Origin: Algoriphagus machipongonensis
GTDB lineage: Bacteria; Bacteroidota; Bacteroidia; Cytophagales; Cyclobacteriaceae
Assembly: GCF_000166275.1 (NCBI RefSeq)
Contig: NZ_CM001023.1
Coordinates: 4,322,501-4,386,500 of the forward strand
Reading direction: 5' to 3'
DNA length: 64,000 bases
Part shown: piece after piece, positions 46,076 through 54,184 of the stretch
Layout of the letters: each line of letters begins with the position of its first letter
Numbering within the stretch: the stretch's first letter is position 1
Translations under genes and position numbers: made by a program
Notes under the pieces: generated by a model
Seen by the model: only the letters and a program-made list of their open reading frames with translations
What the model was told of the DNA's origin: nothing
The model's database searches: none

Positions 46076-47284
46076 TCAGACCCAAACCGATGAAGATTTG
46101 ATTTGATCCAATATCAATTCTGCAATATTTGATTTCGTAGCAATTTCCGAGCTCACCGATCTACCTGAAGAATGATAGATATGTACTTTATTCGTATCCA
46201 ATTTAAAGCCTGCTCCAGATTCCCTCATGGAATTTAGAACGATTAAATCGAAGTTTTTCTTATCTAATTTCGCATTAGCATTTTTCTCTCCCTCTTCAGT
46301 TTCTAGGGCAAAACCCACATGAAGCTGTCCCGGCTGTTTTATTTTCCCAAGCTCTAGAGCTATATCCACATTCTTTTTCAATTTGAGGAATTGCTCAGAA
46401 TCATTCTTCTTGATCTTCTCTTTTGCTACTTCAGCTGGCGCATAATCTGCAACAGCGGCAGCAAAGACACATATATCCATCAGTCCATGGATTTTATGCG
46501 CTGCTTCATACATTTCCTTTGCAGAGTGGACATCGGTCCAATGAAATTTTGATTGATCAAACTTTAATGAAATTGGACCTGAGATCACATATACCTCCGC
46601 TCCTCTGGCTAAAAAGGATTTTGCCAATGCCAAGCCCATTTTTCCGCTGGAGTGATTACTGATAAACCTTACCGGATCCAAAGCTTCTTGCGTTGGCCCC
46701 ATGGTGATCATCACTTTTTTCCCTTGAAAATCTTGAAGTTTGGAGAAATGTTTCTCTACCTCAATAAGTATATGCTCCGGCTCCATCATTCGCCCTTGCC
46801 CAGATAATCCAGAAGCCAACTCACCTGCTTCGGCATCTAATAGGATGTTGCCATAACTTAGCAGCTTATCAATATTGGAAAGTACAGATGGATGCTGGTA
46901 CATATCCAGATCCATTGCAGGAGCAAACATAACGGGACATCTTGCTGAGAGGTAGGTAGCTGTCAATAAGTTATCGCATAACCCATTGGCAAATTTCGAA
47001 AGTGTATTAGCACTTATCGGAGCCACTAAAAATAAATCAGCCCATAGCCCCAACTCCACATGATTATTCCATTCCCCTGTTTCATCTTTTTGGAAATCCA
47101 CCAAAACAGGTTTTTTAGAAAGTGTAGCTAAAGTCAATGGGGTAATAAAATCAAGAGCAGAAGCGCTCATAATTACTTGCACTTCTGCTCCAGATTTGAT
47201 CAGTAAACGAACTAAAAAGGCGGATTTATAAGCAGCAATACTGCCTGTAACTCCTACTAAGATTCGCTTACCTTTTAAGCTCAT
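46076..47284 (-). CDS. coaBC: Bifunctional phosphopantothenoylcysteine decarboxylase / phosphopantothenate-cysteine ligase
   Basis: 402 residues. The CoaC half (1 to about 185) begins KRILVGVTGSIAAYKSAFLV and has NNHVELG with the catalytic His, and FAPAMDLDMY. The CoaB half has MITMGPTQEALDPVRFISNH and SSGKMGLALA, then AAAVADYAP and KIKK. The enzyme makes 4'-phosphopantetheine from phosphopantothenate and cysteine in coenzyme A synthesis. It lies 5 bp from rpoZ, so co-transcription is near certain; this pairing is also common in other phyla. Confidence 0.96.
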   Translation of the reverse strand: MSLKGKRILVGVTGSIAAYKSAFLVRLLIKSGAEVQVIMSASALDFITPLTLATLSKKPVLVDFQKDETGEWNNHVELGLWADLFLVAPISANTLSKFANGLCDNLLTATYLSARCPVMFAPAMDLDMYQHPSVLSNIDKLLSYGNILLDAEAGELASGLSGQGRMMEPEHILIEVEKHFSKLQDFQGKKVMITMGPTQEALDPVRFISNHSSGKMGLALAKSFLARGAEVYVISGPISLKFDQSKFHWTDVHSAKEMYEAAHKIHGLMDICVFAAAVADYAPAEVAKEKIKKNDSEQFLKLKKNVDIALELGKIKQPGQLHVGFALETEEGEKNANAKLDKKNFDLIVLNSMRESGAGFKLDTNKVHIYHSSGRSVSSEIATKSNIAELILDQIKSSSVWV

Positions 47285-47289
47285 AAATA

Positions 47290-47604
47290 TTACTCTGCTC
47301 CTTCCTCAGTTGGGTGTCTGAAATAGACTTTCCCTTCAATGAACTCTTCCATTGACAAAGTAGTAGGCTTAGGCATTCTTTCGTAGAACTTAGAGATTTC
47401 AATTTGCTCTTTGTTTTCAAAGACCTCTTCTAAGTTATCTACAGTAGAAGCAAACTCAGAAAGCTTATTGTTCAACTCTTCTTTCAAAGTAGAAGAAATT
47501 TGTTTTGCTCTCTGACCTACCACATGAAGTGATTCATAGATATTTCCAGATTTATCAGCGATTTTATCTAAATCACGAGTAATGATAGATGGATTGATAG
47601 CCAT
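47290..47604 (-). CDS. rpoZ: DNA-directed RNA polymerase omega subunit (Bacteroidota form)
   Basis: 104 residues. The divergent Bacteroidota omega/RpoK-like form: PSIITRDLDKIADKSGNIYE, then LHVVGQRAKQISSTLKEELN, where the R-A-K-Q-I motif is the conserved omega helix. Omega helps fold and hold the beta-prime subunit. It lies directly before coaBC, as in many bacteria. Confidence 0.88.
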   Translation of the reverse strand: MAINPSIITRDLDKIADKSGNIYESLHVVGQRAKQISSTLKEELNNKLSEFASTVDNLEEVFENKEQIEISKFYERMPKPTTLSMEEFIEGKVYFRHPTEEGAE

Positions 47605-47629
47605 ATTATTATCTATTTAAGTTCGTTTA

Positions 47630-48526
47630 TTAATTATTGTTAGATGGAAGTTCCTTTTTCTCTGCTTCCAACACTGCTCTTCTTTCAGCAACTTGCTGCT
47701 TCAGCTCAAGATGTTCCTGCATTTCTTCTCTTGCTTCAGCTTCGTATTTTTCAACCTCAGATGTATAGGCACTCTCAGGGTACTTTCTATAAAAGACCCC
47801 AGCAAACCTCAAGGCATCAGTAAGACGTTCCTCTTTTTTGGCATATACTGAGTTTTCGGCATACTTTGTTGTTACCTCAACCAATTTATAGGCTAACTCC
47901 TCATTGTATTTGCTTTCAGGATAGTCTTTAGCAAAATTCTGAATACTGATAGCACATGCTCTCATATTCTGCCCAGGATACAGTCCATCTTTCAAAGTGT
48001 AATACATTTCAGCTTGCTGATACGCTTTTTCCTCGAATCGTTTTTCAAGATCTGTCAGCATTTCCATTGCTCGCTCATAACTCGCTGATCCAGGAAACAA
48101 GGTTACAAATTGCTGAATTGCACCTACAGCCTCTTGGCTACTTTGCTGATCCAAATTAAAATCTGGGGCATCCAAGTATAAAGCATAAGCTCTCATAAAT
48201 AAAGCTTCTTCTGCCAATGGGCTTCTATTGTAAGTACGATAGAAATTATTGAAATAACCAGCAGCCTCAATGTACCGCTTGGTTTTAAAGTGGCAATTAG
48301 CATAATTATAATCAGCCAACTCTGCCTTCTCACTACCTCTAATTACGGGCAAAACCTTATCATATAGGATGATTGCCTTATTATACTCGCCTTCTTGATA
48401 GTATTTATTTGCCCCAGCATATAACTCCTCCCAATTCGTGCTTTTTTCAAGCTTGTTAAAAGGGCCACAGGCAGTTAGGGCTATTCCTACAATTAGAACG
48501 ATAATGTGGTGTACGCGCATTTTCAT
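47630..48526 (-). CDS. bamD: Outer membrane assembly lipoprotein BamD
   Basis: 298 residues. The lipoprotein signal ends IALTACGPF. It is followed by tetratricopeptide-like helices (LYAGANKYYQEGEYNKAIIL, YNYANCHFKTKRYIEAAGYF, SPLAEEALFMRAYALYLDAP) and a Glu/Lys-rich C-terminal helix. BamD is the essential partner of BamA in inserting barrels into the outer membrane. ATG 48526 is chosen; the frame also has TTG 48532 and ATG 48520. It is the first gene of its operon, and the promoter at 48538-48568 leaves a leader of only a few bases. Confidence 0.92.
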   Translation of the reverse strand: MKMRVHHIIVLIVGIALTACGPFNKLEKSTNWEELYAGANKYYQEGEYNKAIILYDKVLPVIRGSEKAELADYNYANCHFKTKRYIEAAGYFNNFYRTYNRSPLAEEALFMRAYALYLDAPDFNLDQQSSQEAVGAIQQFVTLFPGSASYERAMEMLTDLEKRFEEKAYQQAEMYYTLKDGLYPGQNMRACAISIQNFAKDYPESKYNEELAYKLVEVTTKYAENSVYAKKEERLTDALRFAGVFYRKYPESAYTSEVEKYEAEAREEMQEHLELKQQVAERRAVLEAEKKELPSNNN

Positions 48527-48537
48527 TTTCAAGACCG

Positions 48538-48568
48538 CAAATATACGGGATAATTATTCGGATTCAAA
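48538..48568 (-). promoter_or_regulatory. Primary-sigma promoter of the bamD-rpoZ-coaBC-porD-recN operon
   Basis: On the minus strand TTTG (48568-48565), exactly 19 bases, TATATTTG (48545-48538). This is a perfect match to TTTG/TAnnTTTG. The start of transcription would lie about 48533, giving a very short untranslated leader. Confidence 0.8.
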
Positions 48569-48593
48569 TGTTGATATTGAGAGTGATGTCTCC

Positions 48594-49310
48594 TTACTTC
48601 TTGACAACGAGCTTCTTTGTCACAATATTTTTATTGTTGACAAAGAGTGTGTAAAAGTAAACCCCAGGGTTGAAATCTGATACGTTGATCAATAGTGAAT
48701 TTCTGTCTGGGTCGAGCTGGTACTCCGCTACCGGATTACCAATAAAGCTATTTATGGCGATTTTAGCTTCCGCATTAGTATTTTTTAACTGATAATCCAG
48801 CTGAGCAACTCTATTGCTAGGGTTTGGATAAATATCACTTAGTGTAATTTCCTTGTAATCAAACTCATCAATTTTATCATTTGGATTGGATACTTCATAG
48901 TTCGCCTCCACTAAAAAAGACTCCCTGATATTCTCAACATTGACAAAATTGAGTTCAAAGCTACCCTTTGTCGAGACAATCCCCATATCAAAATCCATGT
49001 ATAAATCAGTTATGAGCTCGCCTGGCTGCAATGAAATCTTCACCTTCCCCAAATCTCTCTTAGGATCATAGCAATCATCACCTATACAAATTTTCACATG
49101 CTGCGAGGAACCGATGTTTCCAATGACATTTTTCAGAAAATAAGTGATGGGTTCAGTGGATTCGTTTTGAAGAATAATGGTTTTACGCTGGGAGGTACTG
49201 ATGTCCCCAACAAACTTTAAGTCTTCGCTCAAGACGCGAACTTGCTGCGCTTCCGCAAATAGCGGTAGCATTAGGCAAAGCCACAAAAAAGTTCTGAGGA
49301 AGTTATTCAT
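48594..49310 (-). CDS. Exported protein with type IX secretion sorting domain (type A)
   Basis: 238 residues with a signal peptide (ending FAEAQ). The central part is a beta-sandwich of unknown function with two close Cys (KICIGDDCYDP). The C-terminal 80 or so residues are a type A sorting domain: SDIYPNPSNRVAQLDYQL, GNPVAEYQL, and ...GVYFYTLFVNNKNIVTKKL before KVVKK-like basic ending. This domain directs export by the type IX system and is cut off at the surface. ATG 49310 is chosen over 49367 because the signal peptide begins there. It stands alone and is oriented toward the bamD operon. Confidence 0.85.
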   Translation of the reverse strand: MNNFLRTFLWLCLMLPLFAEAQQVRVLSEDLKFVGDISTSQRKTIILQNESTEPITYFLKNVIGNIGSSQHVKICIGDDCYDPKRDLGKVKISLQPGELITDLYMDFDMGIVSTKGSFELNFVNVENIRESFLVEANYEVSNPNDKIDEFDYKEITLSDIYPNPSNRVAQLDYQLKNTNAEAKIAINSFIGNPVAEYQLDPDRNSLLINVSDFNPGVYFYTLFVNNKNIVTKKLVVKK

Positions 49311-49480
49311 GTAAAGTTTTATTCTATATAGGGCAGTTTTGTGATCAACTGTAATAAATATACGCACAAAACTAGTTCGTTGTTAATCAGAAGACAGAAA
49401 AATCCGGTTAATTGTTGTTAACCTCGGTAAAATTTTTTCAAAAGTTTTACGTTTAGCTAAATTATTAGATTATTTCAATC

Positions 49481-51121
49481 TTAATTTTGCTTTTTCAAAG
49501 ATTCCACGCCTCGCTTTTTCAATTCCTCCTCAATTTCTTGATCGGTAGGCATTCTAATTTCAATATCAGGTGAATTGAATAGGTTTTTTGCTTTTGGATC
49601 AATTTCCTGAATTGGCCTCCAACTATGGATCAATTCCATATCGGGTCTTTCATCAAATCTCCAACTAAATCCAGGAAGCCTGGAATTATCATTATCGATT
49701 CTTTGAGAAGGTATAAACCTACCATCTGGCTTAACACCATAATTCACTCGATTGATGGCTCCATCCTTAAATTTAAGTTGAATCGTGGCACTTAGCGTAC
49801 GGTTAACCCCCTGCGAAATGGTATCTGATTCCAACACAAAGTACAGGGACTCGCCATTTCCTTCAATGTCCATTTTGGAAATTTGACCGTCAGAGAAATA
49901 CCCTGTCATTTTCCTCCCTTTCATCTGATTGAAATTGAGAATAGTATCTTGAGTGATAATGAAGGCATTGTCTTTCAGAAATACACGTTCTAAGACTTCA
50001 TTCGCAATAAAAAATGTCATGCTATCCGCAGAAATCTGGCTTTTTTGATTCCACATAACCGGCTCCTGATATAGGTGTATGGAAGAATCATTATAGTTAT
50101 AGACCAAAGAATCTGCTTTTCCTGACAGATCTGCTTTCACCAAATTTACATCTCTAAAAGCCTGAAGATATTTCAGAGAATCTTCTTCTCTATCATAGGA
50201 AATCAAAGAATCGGCAGTCATATACAAGGTGTCAGCCTCAAAATACTTTCGGACCAATGCATTGCCATAAATCAAGCTGTGTTTTTCCTCTTCCCAATAT
50301 TTTCCTACCTCACCAAAAATCTCAATCTCTCTTTCCTTATTTAGCATCCTCACATCTTCCTTGCCTTCATAGTAGCCGAGATTCTCGTCATAAAACAATT
50401 CGATAGCCTTAACCCTACTGGTTTCGGTCTCTACAATACCATCAAAAAATCTAAACTGTTTATTCTGGGTATCATAAAAACTACCCTTCTGTGCATCTAA
50501 GGTATTTCCTTCCTTTGAAACCAGATTCGTCAACCCCTTGGTTTCAGCGGTTTTTGGAATTGTCATATACACCAAATCATTGGTTCTCAATGTATAGTCT
50601 GGATTAACCAAAACCACATCATTTTGAAAAGTAATCCGCTCAATACTTACATCGTATCTGCCTTTTTCACTGGTTAGCACGTTAGCAGAATCAATTACTC
50701 GCCCATCATTAAAATAGTAAGCGATATTTCCTGCTCGGTCATAATCCAGATAATCGGTGTATAAGGTCGTCTCTTGATTGGTAAAGACCACATTCGTTCT
50801 CAGTTTGGCCAACTGTGTATTACCATCATACTCTGCATAACTACTGGTCGTCTGAATAGGGTCTTCTTGATCTACTATTCTTACATTCCCAAAAAGTTTA
50901 GCCTGATTCGTTGCTTGATAAAAATAGGCCGAATCACAATAGATTAAAGAACTTTGATGCTCCATCTCTACATCACCAATGAGTCTTTGGAAACCTTCGG
51001 CTCCAACTAATTGACCTGCATTATTGATATTTAAAGCTGAGGCTTCTTGCGCCATACTTTGAACCGTCCATTGGCACAAAAGAAAACTGATCAGAAAAAT
51101 ACGGGTGATTTGCTTAGTCAT
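49481..51121 (-). CDS. OstA-like protein (LptA/LptD N-terminal type)
   Basis: 546 residues with a signal peptide ending SMAQ. It consists of repeated beta-strand turns of the OstA fold: FQRLIGDVEMEHQSSLIYCD, AKLFGNVRIVDQEDPIQT, and GRYDVSIERITFQNDVVLV. Proteins with this fold bridge LPS across the periplasm or form the N-terminal part of LptD. The length suggests more than one OstA unit. The C-terminal tail has no transmembrane barrel. A role in LPS transport is inferred from the fold only. It is divergent from tilS, with only 47 bp between the start codons. Confidence 0.82.
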   Translation of the reverse strand: MTKQITRIFLISFLLCQWTVQSMAQEASALNINNAGQLVGAEGFQRLIGDVEMEHQSSLIYCDSAYFYQATNQAKLFGNVRIVDQEDPIQTTSSYAEYDGNTQLAKLRTNVVFTNQETTLYTDYLDYDRAGNIAYYFNDGRVIDSANVLTSEKGRYDVSIERITFQNDVVLVNPDYTLRTNDLVYMTIPKTAETKGLTNLVSKEGNTLDAQKGSFYDTQNKQFRFFDGIVETETSRVKAIELFYDENLGYYEGKEDVRMLNKEREIEIFGEVGKYWEEEKHSLIYGNALVRKYFEADTLYMTADSLISYDREEDSLKYLQAFRDVNLVKADLSGKADSLVYNYNDSSIHLYQEPVMWNQKSQISADSMTFFIANEVLERVFLKDNAFIITQDTILNFNQMKGRKMTGYFSDGQISKMDIEGNGESLYFVLESDTISQGVNRTLSATIQLKFKDGAINRVNYGVKPDGRFIPSQRIDNDNSRLPGFSWRFDERPDMELIHSWRPIQEIDPKAKNLFNSPDIEIRMPTDQEIEEELKKRGVESLKKQN

Positions 51122-51137
51122 AATAATGGGATGGGGG

Positions 51138-51164
51138 CAAAATTAGCAGAAAATGATATTTTTG
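51138..51164. promoter_or_regulatory. Compact divergent promoter region of the ostA-like gene and tilS
   Basis: Minus strand TAATTTTG (51145-51138) faces the ostA-like gene, and plus strand TATTTTTG (51157-51164) faces tilS. Both match TAnnTTTG, but no clear -33 boxes were found. The plus-strand box ends 4 bp before the tilS ATG, which would give a leaderless or almost leaderless mRNA. Confidence 0.4.
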
Positions 51165-51168
51165 GTTA

Positions 51169-52488
51169 ATGATTGAAGCATTTATCCATCATATCAAGAA
51201 TAAGTCAATTCTGGACTTAGATAAGAAATACCTTTTGGCATGTAGCGGAGGCTTAGATAGCGTATGCTTAGGTACTCTCCTACATCAATCCGGTTTTTCT
51301 TTTGAAGTTGCCCATGTCAACTTTCATCTACGGGAAAAAGAAAGTGATGGGGATGAATTGTTTGTTAAAAATTTAGCCGAGCAATGGAATGCACCTTTTC
51401 ATGTCCATCAAGCAGACACCTATTCATTTGTCGAAGATCATAAGGTTTCTACGCAAATGGCTGCCAGAGACATCCGATATGAATGGTTTGAGCAAATAAG
51501 AAAAGAGCGAAATCTGGCGGGTATTTTACTTGCCCATCATGAAGATGACCAGCTTGAAACTATTTTCCTCAATTTACTAAGAGGGACAGGCATAGAAGGC
51601 CTTTATGGAATGGCAGAAAAACGAGGCAAATTAATAAGACCACTATTGCCTTTTTCAAGAGCTGAAATTCTAGAATTTGCTACTGCCATGGAGTTAGCCT
51701 GGAGGGAAGACAGCTCTAATAAAAGCACGGACTACAAAAGGAACAAATTGAGAATTGATATTTTACCGAAGCTGCTTGATTTTGCTGAGGATTCCAGAGC
51801 CAACTTATTTACGAGTTTTGATAGATTAAAAGATACTGGGAGGGCATTTACAGGTTTATTTGATCAATGGAAGAGTCAGGCCATTAAAGATGAAGAAGGA
51901 ATTCAAACCTTAGGCTATAGTGATTTCTTGCATCTAGATGGTGCCACTTCCCTTATCTATTTTTGGTTGAGATCTTACGGATTTAACAGTACTCAGGCTC
52001 AAGAAATCTATCAATCCTGCCTACTTGGGGAGTCTGGAAAACTATTTGAATCCGCTTCTTTTGTTCTAAACAACGATAGAGATCAATTGATTTTGGCGCC
52101 CAAATCCATCGGTTTTGCCGACATTGAGCTATCATCTAATGATCTTGGCTTTGATATTCCAGAAGGAAAATATGAGTTACTAAAAACGGGTAGTCCTTCT
52201 GAAATAGATAAAAGCCCGTCGAATGCGATGTTGGATTTGGAGCAATTGACTTTTCCCTTAAAAATCCGGCAATGGGAAGAAGGTGACAGATTTATTCCCT
52301 TGGGGATGAAAAACAGCAAAAAAATCAGTGATTTTTTAATAGATTTGAAAGTACCCTTAGTAAAAAAATCCGGTATCAAAGTTTTGGAGTCCGATGGAAA
52401 AATTGCCTGGATCATAGGGTATAGAATTGCAGATTGGGCAAAGCAAACTGCCGCAACCCGGAAAACCTTATACCTGAAGAAGCGCTAG
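51169..52488 (+). CDS. tilS: tRNA(Ile)-lysidine synthase
   Basis: 439 residues. The PP-loop ATPase motif CSGGLDS (25-31) is at the start, then AHHEDDQLETIFLNLLRGTG and the substrate-binding middle domain, with the C-terminal TilS domain FPLKIRQWEEGDRFIPLGM. The enzyme converts C34 of the AUA-reading tRNA(Ile) to lysidine, which is essential for correct decoding. ATG 51169 is the only sensible start. It is followed by a cyclic-nucleotide-binding protein gene after 2 bp. Confidence 0.95.
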   Translation: MIEAFIHHIKNKSILDLDKKYLLACSGGLDSVCLGTLLHQSGFSFEVAHVNFHLREKESDGDELFVKNLAEQWNAPFHVHQADTYSFVEDHKVSTQMAARDIRYEWFEQIRKERNLAGILLAHHEDDQLETIFLNLLRGTGIEGLYGMAEKRGKLIRPLLPFSRAEILEFATAMELAWREDSSNKSTDYKRNKLRIDILPKLLDFAEDSRANLFTSFDRLKDTGRAFTGLFDQWKSQAIKDEEGIQTLGYSDFLHLDGATSLIYFWLRSYGFNSTQAQEIYQSCLLGESGKLFESASFVLNNDRDQLILAPKSIGFADIELSSNDLGFDIPEGKYELLKTGSPSEIDKSPSNAMLDLEQLTFPLKIRQWEEGDRFIPLGMKNSKKISDFLIDLKVPLVKKSGIKVLESDGKIAWIIGYRIADWAKQTAATRKTLYLKKR

Positions 52489-52490
52489 CT

Positions 52491-53006
52491 ATGCGAAACC
52501 CATTTTCTAAAACATACACTCCCGAAGAACACGAAATGTTTGATTTCCTCTCGCAAATCAAATTTTTTGAGCGTATGAAGAATAAAGAGATGGCTCGGTT
52601 TATCCCAGCCATGCACCATAGAAAGTACAAAAGAGACGAGGTGGTTTTTTTTAGTAAAGACCCCAGCCAAGCGCTATACCTAGTAAAAAATGGTCAGATT
52701 TCTCTTACAATAGATGTCAGGGACAATTTTGAAACCATTATGGAGATCAATAAAGGGGAAGCTTTTGGCGAGAACTCACTTCTTGAAAATACCAAAAGAA
52801 CTTACACGGCGATCATAGTTTCAGAGGAAGCTGACCTGATAGTTATTCCTCATTTTGCACTTCAGGAGGTATTTGATAGCAACCCTAAGATTAAAGCAAA
52901 AGTAATGACCTCGCTTGCAGAATATTATAATCAGAACAATCAACGACTTTTCAGGTCATATCGAGAATCTTTCGGATTCTTTAGCCTCCGTCAAATGTTT
53001 GAATAG
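52491..53006 (+). CDS. Single-domain cyclic-nucleotide-binding-like protein
   Basis: 171 residues. After an N-terminal helix there is one cNMP-binding fold: YKRDEVVFFSKDPSQALYLV, GQISLTIDVRDNFETIMEI, and the phosphate-cassette region GEAFGENSLLENTKRTYTAI (Glu and Arg are present). There is no DNA-binding domain, so it is not a Crp/Fnr regulator. It may be a small regulator by protein contact. ATG 52491 is chosen, 2 bp after the tilS stop; the longer frame would overlap tilS. It is probably co-transcribed with tilS. Actual nucleotide binding is uncertain. Confidence 0.75.
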   Translation: MRNPFSKTYTPEEHEMFDFLSQIKFFERMKNKEMARFIPAMHHRKYKRDEVVFFSKDPSQALYLVKNGQISLTIDVRDNFETIMEINKGEAFGENSLLENTKRTYTAIIVSEEADLIVIPHFALQEVFDSNPKIKAKVMTSLAEYYNQNNQRLFRSYRESFGFFSLRQMFE

Positions 53007-53154
53007 GCCTTCTCAAAGTATTCTAGCCTCGTTTATATAAAATCCGCCTTGACAGGTAAAGTATTCTCCGCCTGACTTCTATTCCTAGGCATAGTTTAAT
53101 AACTTAGCGTCGCTTTTTTCAAGGCAATAATTCAATTAAAATTTATAAAATCTC

Positions 53155-54090
53155 ATGAGCAAAGTAACCGTAGTAGGGGCAGGTAACGTGGGTGCTACCT
53201 GTGCCGATGTATTGGCCTATCGCGAAATCGCAGAAGAAATCGTTTTAGTAGACATTAAAGAAGGTGTCTCCGAAGGTAAAGCCCTTGATATTTGGCAGAA
53301 AGCTCCTATCAACCAGTATGACAGCCGTACTATCGGCAGCACAAACGATTATACTAAAACTGCTAACTCTGATGTAGTAGTAATCACTTCTGGCTTGCCT
53401 CGTAAGCCGGGCATGACACGTGATGACCTTATCGAAACTAATGCTGGAATCGTTAAGTCTGTAACAGAAAACGTGATCAAGCACTCTCCAGATGCAATCA
53501 TCATTGTTGTTTCCAACCCATTGGATGTGATGACCTACCAGGCACACTTAACATCCAAACTTCCAAGAACCAAAGTAATGGGAATGGCTGGAATCCTGGA
53601 TACAGCGCGTTACAGAGCATTTATTGCTTCTGAACTTAATGTATCTCCAAAAGAAATTCAGGCTATTTTAATGGGAGGTCATGGTGACACTATGGTTCCA
53701 CTTCCAAGATATACCACTGTTGCGGGTATCCCAGTTACTGAATTGATCGAAGAAGAAAAACTTAATGCGATCATCGAAAGAACAAAATTTGGTGGCGGTG
53801 AATTAGTGAAATTGATGGGTACTTCCGCTTGGTACGCTCCAGGGTCTGCTGCAGCGCAAATGGTTGAATCAATCTTAAAAAATCAAAGAAGAGTATTCCC
53901 AGTTTGTATCAAACTTGATGGCGAATATGGTATCGACGATTGTTATTTAGGTGTTCCTGTGATTCTAGGTAAAAACGGAATCGAGAAAGTTTTGGAATTA
54001 GATCTTAATCAAGATGAAAAAGACCTATTAGAAACTTCAAGAGGACATGTAAAAGAAGTAATGAGCGTATTGGATAAATTGGGTAAATAA
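53155..54090 (+). CDS. mdh: Malate dehydrogenase
   Basis: 311 residues. The NAD-binding loop VVGAGNVGATCAD is at residues 5-17, the substrate arginines lie in SGLPRKPGMTRDDL, and the catalytic His in MGGHGDTMVPLPRYT. The features are those of LDH-like NAD-dependent malate dehydrogenase, which converts malate to oxaloacetate in the TCA cycle. It is a single gene with a 148-bp upstream gap and a strong terminator after it. Confidence 0.96.
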   Translation: MSKVTVVGAGNVGATCADVLAYREIAEEIVLVDIKEGVSEGKALDIWQKAPINQYDSRTIGSTNDYTKTANSDVVVITSGLPRKPGMTRDDLIETNAGIVKSVTENVIKHSPDAIIIVVSNPLDVMTYQAHLTSKLPRTKVMGMAGILDTARYRAFIASELNVSPKEIQAILMGGHGDTMVPLPRYTTVAGIPVTELIEEEKLNAIIERTKFGGGELVKLMGTSAWYAPGSAAAQMVESILKNQRRVFPVCIKLDGEYGIDDCYLGVPVILGKNGIEKVLELDLNQDEKDLLETSRGHVKEVMSVLDKLGK

Positions 54091-54112
54091 CTCAATCTAT
54101 TTTATCTTAATG

Positions 54113-54160
54113 GACCTAAGGTTTCAGAGTTTAATCTCTAAAATCTTAGGTCTAATTTTT
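54113..54160 (+). terminator. Intrinsic terminator of mdh
   Basis: GACCTAAG (54113-54120) pairs with CTTAGGTC (54145-54152). Inner pairing TTT/AAA and AGAG/CTCT extends the stem to about 17 bp with one mismatch, and TAATTTTT follows. Confidence 0.85.
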
Positions 54161-54184
54161 GCACCATAAATCCAAAAACTGTCT

